Origin: Pirellulaceae bacterium
GTDB taxonomy: Bacteria; Planctomycetota; Planctomycetia; Pirellulales; Pirellulaceae
NCBI GenBank assembly: GCA_022448645.1
Contig: JAKVBZ010000038.1
Location: 1 to 47,776 of the forward strand
Direction of reading: 5' to 3'
Length of the DNA: 47,776 nt
In this document: positions 17,604 through 24,141 of the stretch, piece by piece
Numbering within the stretch: position 1 is the first letter of the stretch
How the letters are laid out: each line of letters opens with the position of its first letter
Notes under the pieces: model-generated
The model's database searches: none
Seen by the model: the letters and a program-made list of their open reading frames with translations, nothing else
What the model was told of the DNA's origin: nothing
Made by a program: the position numbers and the translations under genes

Positions 17604-19805
17604 GATTTAATCGCCACCTGTGCGTTCGGCTTGGAGGCAGTCGTGCGCCGCGAGCTGGAACAACTCGGTTACGAACCGAGTGTGATTCAGCCGGGCCGAT
17701 TGCTGTTTGGAGCAGACGAATCCGGTATCTGTCGCACAAACATTGGCTTGCGAACCGCAGAACGCATTCTCATTTGCTTGGGACGTTTCCCAGCGGAAGA
17801 CTTTGGTGAATTGTTCGATCAGGTTCGTGCAATTCCATGGCACGAATGGATTCCCGCAGACGGCACATTTCCTGTTGACGGAAAGTCTATCAAGTCACAA
17901 CTTTCGAGTGTCCCAGCCTGTCAACGGATTGTCAAAAAAGCAATCGTGGAGCAGCTTCGAGCCGCTCACCATGTTTCGGAGCTTCCAGAAACAGGGAGCC
18001 GTTATCGCGTCGAAGTCGCCTTATTAAACGACCATGCGACTTTGACTTTGGACACGACCGGACCCGGCCTTCATAAACGGGGATACCGCCAACTTTCCGG
18101 CCCCGCTCCTTTGCGAGAAACCTTGGCGGCAGCGCTGGTGCACTTAAGCCATTGGTCTGCGGACCGCCCTTTGCTCGATCCATTTTGTGGTACAGGTACC
18201 ATTGTGATCGAAGCAGCCTGTATCGCACATCATATCGCCCCCGGGTTAAACCGAAGCTTCCCATCCGAGCAATGGCCAAGAGTCCCAGCTTCTCATTGGC
18301 AAACCGCACGAGAAGCAGCTCGCGCAGCCATTCTACCGGCCACGACAGAACTTATCGTCGGAACCGATCGTTCGGCTGAGGACTTAAAACGGGCTCGTCA
18401 CCACGCCCAGCAAGCCGGTGTTGCAGAGTTCATCCATTTTCAACAACGGGACTTCTCGGAGCTAAGCAGCAAACGCGAATACGGATGCATCATTTGCAAT
18501 CCACCCTATGGGCAAAGAATGGGCGAAAAGCACGACATGGAAACGTTGTATCGTAGCTTTCCCGTCGTGCTTCGCCGACTACCTACCTGGTCTCATTTTG
18601 TTTTGACTGCGCATCCCCAATTTGAAAGAATCGTCGGCCAAAAAGCGGATCGTCGTCGCAAACTATACAACGGCAGGATTGAGTGCCAATACTTTCAATT
18701 CCATGGTCCGAAACCTCGGCATCTGATAACGAGTCCCCGCGATTCTTCTCAAAACTTATCCGTGACCGAAGACGACATCGGTGACACCCACCACCGTCAC
18801 GAACAGAGACCGACAACGACCACCCCGAACGCCACGCCAGTATTCGGTGGATTGGACGCGACGGCAGCGCGGCAAGCACAAGAGTTCCACAATCGCTTAA
18901 CCAAACGTGCGCGGCACTTGCGTCGGTGGCCGAGCCGCGGCATCACTTGTTATCGGCTATATGAACGCGACATTCCTGAAGTTCCGTTGGTTGTGGACCG
19001 CTACGAGGACCGATTGCACCTGGCGGAGTTCGCCCGACCCCACGATCGTACGCCAGCCGAACACGCCGACTGGCTCGACTTGATGAAAAAAACGGCAGCG
19101 GAAGTGATGGAGATTCACCCATCCAATGTATTCATGAAATTCCGTGATCGCCAACGCGGCACAACTCAATATGAACGTCGCGGATCGGACAAGAATGAAT
19201 TCGTCGTGCGCGAAGGCGGCCTGAAGTTTAAAGTGAATTTATCTGACTACCTGGACACTGGATTATTTCTGGATCATCGGATCACTCGCGGCATGGTTCG
19301 TGATGCATCGAAAGAACGCCACGTGCTGAACTTATTTGGGTATACAGGCTCATTTACAGTTTACGCAGCGCATGGAGGCGCAGCTTCGACAGTGACTGTC
19401 GACACCTCGCGGACTTATCTCGATTGGGCCGCAGCCAACTTACGGCTGAACGAACTGAACAGTTCGGCTCATCGGCACATCCGTGCCGACGGACTGAAGT
19501 ACTTGAAGTCATTAGCTGCAGATGTCTATTTTGACGTAGCCATTGTCGACCCTCCCACTTTTTCCAATCAAAAAGGTCAGGAGCAGGACTGGGACGTGCA
19601 GAACGACCACGTCGAACTGCTCAGCCTGTTACAACGGCATCTTTCTCCCAACGGGGTTGTTTTCTTTTCCACAAACTTTCGCCAGTTCAAATTCTCAGCA
19701 GACGCATTGACGGGCTACAAGGTACGTGAAATCAGTAAGCAAACTGTACCTGAAGATTTTCGCAATCGACGAATCCACCAGTGCTGGCGGCTTGACCTGC
19801 AATAG
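17601..19805 (+). CDS. rlmL: Bifunctional 23S rRNA (guanine-N2 and N7) methyltransferase RlmKL, apparent AUC start
   Basis: The enzyme methylates two guanines of 23S rRNA (G2445 N2 and G2069 N7 in E. coli numbering). A THUMP domain lies around residues 55-165. The RlmL methyltransferase domain has DPFCGTGT near 193 and the catalytic NPPYG at about 300. The C-terminal RlmK domain has LNLFGYTGSF near 575 and DPPTF at 650. The family N-terminus LIATCAFGLEAVV is encoded upstream of the first usable TTG (17631), which would remove its first residues. There is no ATG/GTG/TTG between the in-frame stop at 17541 and that point. AGGAG (17587-17591) stands 9 bases before ATC at 17601, so I place the start there (734 residues). 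Position 580-650 acceptor motifs are intact. Confidence 0.9.
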   Translation: MDLIATCAFGLEAVVRRELEQLGYEPSVIQPGRLLFGADESGICRTNIGLRTAERILICLGRFPAEDFGELFDQVRAIPWHEWIPADGTFPVDGKSIKSQLSSVPACQRIVKKAIVEQLRAAHHVSELPETGSRYRVEVALLNDHATLTLDTTGPGLHKRGYRQLSGPAPLRETLAAALVHLSHWSADRPLLDPFCGTGTIVIEAACIAHHIAPGLNRSFPSEQWPRVPASHWQTAREAARAAILPATTELIVGTDRSAEDLKRARHHAQQAGVAEFIHFQQRDFSELSSKREYGCIICNPPYGQRMGEKHDMETLYRSFPVVLRRLPTWSHFVLTAHPQFERIVGQKADRRRKLYNGRIECQYFQFHGPKPRHLITSPRDSSQNLSVTEDDIGDTHHRHEQRPTTTTPNATPVFGGLDATAARQAQEFHNRLTKRARHLRRWPSRGITCYRLYERDIPEVPLVVDRYEDRLHLAEFARPHDRTPAEHADWLDLMKKTAAEVMEIHPSNVFMKFRDRQRGTTQYERRGSDKNEFVVREGGLKFKVNLSDYLDTGLFLDHRITRGMVRDASKERHVLNLFGYTGSFTVYAAHGGAASTVTVDTSRTYLDWAAANLRLNELNSSAHRHIRADGLKYLKSLAADVYFDVAIVDPPTFSNQKGQEQDWDVQNDHVELLSLLQRHLSPNGVVFFSTNFRQFKFSADALTGYKVREISKQTVPEDFRNRRIHQCWRLDLQ

Positions 19806-20146
19806 GCAGGATGTCGTGTTTTTTCACTTTCGGAACGGCAAAACTGCGGCCCACCTTCCATCACTTCGAAACCTAGCCGCATAAGGATCCAGGGAAGCGT
19901 CGCATCTCCGTTTCCGCTTCAATCAATGGGCCCTGTCATGTCAGCGTGAAAGATCCACCTACGGTCAACTATTCCGATGGTATAGGCTGTGGCAACGGGG
20001 CAAAGGAAACGGACGGGTTTGCCTGCGTCGAAAAAGACCGGAATGTCGCCAATTGAAGATGTTTTGGCAATCCAGTAGAATGGGGATGTCCTCCCGGAAA
20101 AAACATACGCTTGCATTTCACCAACTAACCGCAGGAATTCTTTCCC
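19806..20146. other. Intergenic region with a sigma-70-type promoter
   Basis: I see no supported gene in these 341 bases. The right end carries the promoter listed at 20053-20081 for the following gene. Confidence 0.6.
20053..20081 (+). promoter_or_regulatory. Predicted sigma-70 promoter
   Basis: TTGAAG (20053-20058), a 17-base spacer and TAGAAT (20076-20081) lie about 65 bases before the ATG of the 214-residue protein. Confidence 0.55.
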
Positions 20147-20791
20147 ATGGGTCAGACACTCGATTTAGGTCGCCGAATTGAGCTGCAATCGTCGGATGGT
20201 CACTGCGCAGACATTTCCTTGGGATTGTATGAACGTCAAACAGATCACGGCCCACGATACTTGGTGCACACGTACAGTTCAGTGGACGGTACGAGCGAAC
20301 GCGTGGCGTTTCTAACGGAAGCATTGCGACAATACGTTGGATTCATCAATTCAGAAGATATGCCAGGCTGGCTTCAGTTTGGGTGCGGCGGCGTTCACTT
20401 GAAAGCAGTCAAACGAATCTTTCTGGATCTTTGCAAGTTACCAACGGGTGCATCGTTGGAGACAAAACCTTTGACAGTCCACGACAAAAAGGCCGATTGT
20501 GAAATCAGTGTGACTCCTTGTGGAAATGGAAAGTATCAAATCCAAGCAGCTGTCGATGAACCCCAGCCGGCAAAGCGTGCCGCCGCCGTGGCCAAAGGGT
20601 ACGTCAAGTTATGCGAAATTGAATTAACGGACGAAGCAGCCAACGAGGTCACGTTTGCCTGCGGTGGCTCACACGACTCCTTGGTAGGTATGCTGCTGTA
20701 TCGTGCCCAAAACGTGCGAGCGTCCATGCGAGAAGATGAAATGTCGGCGGCGAAGGGCGTGTTATCCGCACCCAGCCAACAAGATAAATAA
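20147..20791 (+). CDS. Unknown protein with duplicated CGGxH motif
   Basis: I do not recognise this 214-residue protein. It has no signal peptide or membrane segment and reads as a cytoplasmic alpha/beta protein. Two segments look like copies of one unit: WLQFGCGGVHLKAVKRIFLD (about residues 77-96) and EVTFACGGSHDSLVGMLLYR (about 165-184). Both have a beta-strand, Cys-Gly-Gly-x-His and an amphipathic helix. The paired Cys/His could bind a metal or form an active site, but this is only inferred. AGGAA lies 10 bases before the ATG. The next gene, the UROD-family methyltransferase, is 216 bp downstream on the same strand with its own leader, so a functional link is possible but not shown. Confidence 0.7.
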   Translation: MGQTLDLGRRIELQSSDGHCADISLGLYERQTDHGPRYLVHTYSSVDGTSERVAFLTEALRQYVGFINSEDMPGWLQFGCGGVHLKAVKRIFLDLCKLPTGASLETKPLTVHDKKADCEISVTPCGNGKYQIQAAVDEPQPAKRAAAVAKGYVKLCEIELTDEAANEVTFACGGSHDSLVGMLLYRAQNVRASMREDEMSAAKGVLSAPSQQDK

Positions 20792-20914
20792 AACTAATTT
20801 ACGTCCATGATGGGGATCTTTCCCTGTCTATCTGTGACTTCCCATGTGATGTTCCACGGTGGACTAAATCCGAGAAAACCTTCCAGGCCATTGAGTCTAG
20901 AAGTAGTTTCCAGA

Positions 20915-20963
20915 ATCAATTGAGAAGAAATTGATGGCCTTACGAGGCCGATACACGGGGCCT
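20915..20963 (+). promoter_or_regulatory. Leader with consecutive and mutually exclusive hairpins before the UROD-family gene
   Basis: ATCAATT (20915-20921) pairs with AATTGAT (20929-20935). Directly after, GGCCT (20936-20940) pairs with AGGCC (20945-20949) around a TACG loop. The same AGGCC can instead pair with a second GGCCT at 20959-20963. The start codon at 21008 is 45 bases further on. The layout is like a small RNA switch or attenuator, but the stems are short and chance is possible. I find no known cobalamin or SAM/SAH riboswitch consensus. Confidence 0.3.
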
Positions 20964-21007
20964 TGAAACTGCTTGCACGCTCCGCAACTCAAAATGGAAT
21001 CATTCCC

Positions 21008-22057
21008 ATGACCGACCAATCGAATGCGATCAAACCGATGACGAGTCGTCAACGAGTATTAGCCGCTCTAGCCCGGCAGCCTGTCGACCGAACCCCCGTC
21101 TGCAATCCAACTTCGGTGGCGACAGTCGAATTAATGGATTTGGTGGATGCACATTTCCCAGACGCCAATCGCAACCCAGAAAAGATGGCTCGCTTGGCAG
21201 CCACCAGTTACACCGAGCTTGGGTTTGACACCATCATGCCGGTGTTTTCCATCATTCAAGAGTCGTCCGCACTGCGATGTAAGATGCAGTGGGAAACTAA
21301 AGACAACTGGCCTACGGTGCGCATGAACGAACCAATCTGGGCCGAACCCGAGGACATTAAGATTCCATCGGACCTACTCACCCATCCGGACACAAAATGT
21401 GTCTTAGATGCCATCCGTCTTCTGAGACGTGAATTTGGTGATGAAGTGGCCATCGTCGGTAAGACTATGGGACCGTGGTCGTTGGGCTACCACTGTTTCG
21501 GAGTCGAAAAGTTTCTACTGATGTCGCTCGACGATCCAGGAAAAACCAAAGATTGCCTTGATCGCATGAAGAAAGTCACCATTGATTTCGGACGGGCTCA
21601 AATGGAAGCAGGTGCGGATGCGCTGACGTTGCCGGATCATGCCACCGGCGACCTTGTAAGCGGTGAATACTATGAGAGATTCCTACAAGAAATGCACACC
21701 GAATTTGTGGACCAGATTCCCATCCCACTCATCCTGCACATCTGCGGTCGCACGGTAGACCGGATGAATTTCATTGCCCAGACCGGCATGGCTGCTTTTC
21801 ATTACGATTCCAAAAATAGTCCGGATGAATCGATGAAAGTCGTCTCCGATCGCATCGCTCTGGTGGGGAATATCAACAATCCAGAAACACTCTATTCGAA
21901 GGGTCCCGAAGAAGTGATGGCCGAAGTACGCAAAAACTTAAACGCCCACGTCCGTTTGGTCGGCCCAGAATGCGCCATCCCGCTACAAACTCCCATTGAG
22001 AACCTGAAAGCTATTCCGGAAGCTATTCGACAGTGGCAATCCGAACAAGCGGCCTGA
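21008..22057 (+). CDS. UROD/MtaA-family corrinoid-dependent methyltransferase
   Basis: The 349-residue protein (ATG at 21008; the upstream TTG only adds an unconserved tail) belongs to the uroporphyrinogen decarboxylase-like methyltransferase group (MtaA/MtbA/CmuA and O-demethylase relatives). It has the entry motif MTSRQRVLAALARQPVDRTP, GADALTLPDHATGDLVSGEYYERF in the barrel and the zinc-site motif HICG with His 244 and Cys 246. A third Cys at 322 (GPECAIP) completes the usual His-x-Cys...Cys set. True UROD enzymes lack this zinc site. Family members move a methyl group between a corrinoid protein and a thiol or an O/N-methylated substrate. A homocysteine methyltransferase, a corrinoid protein and an activase follow on the same strand. 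Direction and substrate are not readable. Confidence 0.85.
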   Translation: MTDQSNAIKPMTSRQRVLAALARQPVDRTPVCNPTSVATVELMDLVDAHFPDANRNPEKMARLAATSYTELGFDTIMPVFSIIQESSALRCKMQWETKDNWPTVRMNEPIWAEPEDIKIPSDLLTHPDTKCVLDAIRLLRREFGDEVAIVGKTMGPWSLGYHCFGVEKFLLMSLDDPGKTKDCLDRMKKVTIDFGRAQMEAGADALTLPDHATGDLVSGEYYERFLQEMHTEFVDQIPIPLILHICGRTVDRMNFIAQTGMAAFHYDSKNSPDESMKVVSDRIALVGNINNPETLYSKGPEEVMAEVRKNLNAHVRLVGPECAIPLQTPIENLKAIPEAIRQWQSEQAA

Positions 22058-22101
22058 GGTTGGTCCGGTAAACGTAGCCCCGTGAAAAAAAGGAATTGAC
22101 A

Positions 22102-22995
22102 ATGAGCTCACTTATGGAACGCATTGCGGCTGGAGAAACCTTGCTCTCCGATGGCGCCACCGGAACCTACCTTCAAGAAAATGGCCTGGAACCGGGTGGG
22201 TGTCCCGAAGAATTCAACGATTCGCACCCGGACACCGTTCGTCAGATGGCGGCAAATTATTTCGACGCTGGTTCGGACATGGTCGAAACGAATTCTTTTG
22301 GCGGTAGCCGTTACATGTTAAAAAAGTACGGGCATGGCGAGCGGGTTGAAGAACTCAACCGCAAGGGAGCCGAACTGGCCCGTGAAGCTGCCCCCGAAGG
22401 TCACTTTGTCCTCGGTTCCATCGGACCCACCGGTGAATTCTTGGAGCCCAACGGTACCGCAACCGAGGAAGAAATGTTTGACATATTCTCGGAACAAGCT
22501 CGTGGGCTTCACGCAGGCGGAGCAGACGCTTTTTGCATCGAAACGATGAGCGACATGGGCGAGATTTCTCTAGCCATTCGTGCCGCCAAGGAAACTACCG
22601 GACTGCCCGTCATTGCTACGTTGACCTACGATCGTGGACCACGTGGTTACTTTACGATGATGGGAATCACGCCGGAAAATGGCGCTGAACAGCTAGTCGA
22701 AGCCGGGGCAGACATTGTGGGCTCGAACTGCGGTATCGCGATTGAGGACATGATCGAAATCATTCGCAAGATGCGGTCAGCAACCGATGCGCCGATATTG
22801 ACTCATGTGAACGCTGGCATTCCCAAGATCGAAAACGGCGAAATTGTTTATCCGGATACCCCCGACCACATGGCGGGGAAACTTCTGCAGTTGATCGACG
22901 CCGGAGCGAATATCGTTGGTGGCTGCTGCGGTACCAGTCCGGCCCATGTCTCGGCATTCGCCAACGTCGTGAACGAATTGAGAGCCAGCATTTGA
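22102..22995 (+). CDS. Homocysteine S-methyltransferase domain protein (MetH-N/BHMT-like)
   Basis: The 297-residue protein starts at ATG 22102 with AGGA 7 bases upstream, 44 bp after the UROD-family gene. It is a single homocysteine-binding barrel: LLSDGATGTYLQENGLEPG at the N-terminus, DMVETNSFGGSRYML, and the three zinc-ligand cysteines Cys 210 (GSNCG), Cys 275 and Cys 276 (GGCCGTSP). It lacks the folate, cobalamin and activation domains of full MetH, which fits the separate corrinoid gene downstream. The likely reaction is methyl transfer from methyl-corrinoid (or another donor) to homocysteine, forming methionine. Methionine synthesis through this cluster is inferred. Confidence 0.88.
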   Translation: MSSLMERIAAGETLLSDGATGTYLQENGLEPGGCPEEFNDSHPDTVRQMAANYFDAGSDMVETNSFGGSRYMLKKYGHGERVEELNRKGAELAREAAPEGHFVLGSIGPTGEFLEPNGTATEEEMFDIFSEQARGLHAGGADAFCIETMSDMGEISLAIRAAKETTGLPVIATLTYDRGPRGYFTMMGITPENGAEQLVEAGADIVGSNCGIAIEDMIEIIRKMRSATDAPILTHVNAGIPKIENGEIVYPDTPDHMAGKLLQLIDAGANIVGGCCGTSPAHVSAFANVVNELRASI

Positions 22996-23049
22996 CAGCA
23001 TCATGAAGTCCATCAACAATAGGCAAATCCCCAAAACCACACATTGACA

Positions 23050-23073
23050 AAAGAGTCCATTTAAAGAGTCCAT
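23050..23073. repeat. Tandem 11-bp repeat AAAGAGTCCAT
   Basis: Two perfect copies (23050-23060 and 23063-23073, period 13 bp) lie between the homocysteine methyltransferase and corrinoid genes. They could be an operator for the downstream gene. Confidence 0.45.
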
Positions 23074-23124
23074 CTTACGTACGCTGTCAAATGACACCGT
23101 ACTGAATTTGAGCAACCCAGTTTA

Positions 23125-23153
23125 CTGGATCATACCAGCCGAATTTGATCCAG
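23125..23153 (+). terminator. 8-bp inverted repeat upstream of corrinoid gene (terminator or attenuator)
   Basis: CTGGATCA (23125-23132) pairs perfectly with TGATCCAG (23146-23153) around a 13-base loop, and an AT-rich stretch with TTTT follows. It may end the upstream transcript or act as an attenuator or operator for the corrinoid gene, which starts 78 bases later. Confidence 0.45.
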
Positions 23154-23230
23154 CTTAAATATGATTTTAGTTATTTCACTGCAACCACTTTCGGCTAGTG
23201 GATACAGTCATTTGTTTTACGGAATCGTCC

Positions 23231-23980
23231 ATGGCAGTTATTTCTGACATTCAAAACGAACTCATTCGACAAGAGATTGAGGAATTTATTGAGCGTGAGG
23301 ACGAGCGCAAAAAAATGATCGGCTTGTATGCCGCAACTAGTCCTGACATGCAGAAGATTGCAGCTGCCATTATCGAAGGACAGCATGGCATATCCGACGA
23401 ATTGACCAGGGCGGCACTCGACGAAGGGATTAGCGCTTTACAGGTGATGGACGATGGACTTATTGCCGGCATGGCGCTTGTCGGCATCAAGTTCCGAGAA
23501 AACTTTATCTTTGTCCCCGAGGTATTGGCGTGTGCACGAGCCATGAAGGCCGGCATGCAACATATTGAACCTATCCTTTCTGCGTCAGGAATTAAGCCCA
23601 TCGCCAAAGTTATCATGGGTACTGTGAAAGGCGACCTTCACGACATCGGAAAGAACCTGTGCAACATGATGCTGCGAGGCGCCGGCTTCGAAGTGATTGA
23701 TCTAGGCGTCGACACTTCCGCCGACGACTTCATTCAGGCCGTCGAAGAACATGAAGCTGGTATCGTCGGGATGTCGGCTCTCTTGACCACCACCATGCCC
23801 AACATGGGCAAGACCATCGAAGCGTTTATTGACGAGGATTTACGCGATGACGTCAAGTTTATGGTCGGTGGCGCTCCAGTGACGCCCGAATTCGCTGACG
23901 ACATGGGGGCCGACGCCTACGGTGCCACTGCAGTAGAATGTGTAGAAGTCGCCAAACAGCTGGCAGGTGTCACCAGTTGA
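23231..23980 (+). CDS. Corrinoid (B12-binding) methyl-carrier protein, MtbC/MttC type
   Basis: The 249-residue protein starts at ATG 23231; GGAA lies about 7 bases upstream and the family N-terminus fits. It has a helical cap domain (residues about 30-115, with GMALVGIKFRENFIFVPEVL) and a Rossmann-type cobalamin domain. The signature KGDLHDIGKNL has His 137 as the lower cobalt ligand, followed by GFEVIDLGVD, MSALLTTTMPNM and the C-terminal MVGGAPVTPEFADDMGADAY. Such proteins carry the methyl group between substrate-specific and acceptor methyltransferases. Extra N-terminal residues (about 1-35, acidic/helical) are slightly longer than usual. It sits between the two methyltransferases and the activase, giving all core parts of the system. 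Confidence 0.93.
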   Translation: MAVISDIQNELIRQEIEEFIEREDERKKMIGLYAATSPDMQKIAAAIIEGQHGISDELTRAALDEGISALQVMDDGLIAGMALVGIKFRENFIFVPEVLACARAMKAGMQHIEPILSASGIKPIAKVIMGTVKGDLHDIGKNLCNMMLRGAGFEVIDLGVDTSADDFIQAVEEHEAGIVGMSALLTTTMPNMGKTIEAFIDEDLRDDVKFMVGGAPVTPEFADDMGADAYGATAVECVEVAKQLAGVTS

Positions 23981-24141
23981 CGCTTCCCCCGAGTCCTCGT
24001 ACGGCTAAAACCAAACGGCATCAACCTTATCCTATTCGCTGACCCTTGTCATTGAGAAACTAGGCGAATATTCATTCTAACTACGAAATGCGATTGCCTC
24101 TTCCCATGTTCTTGGTGACCTAGGCAAGAACACTCAATCCA

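Noticed and set aside
20800..21007. Cobalamin, SAM or SAH riboswitch upstream of the corrinoid cluster
   Set aside because: I searched by eye for the conserved boxes (for example GCCACTG) and found none; only the short exclusive hairpins remain.
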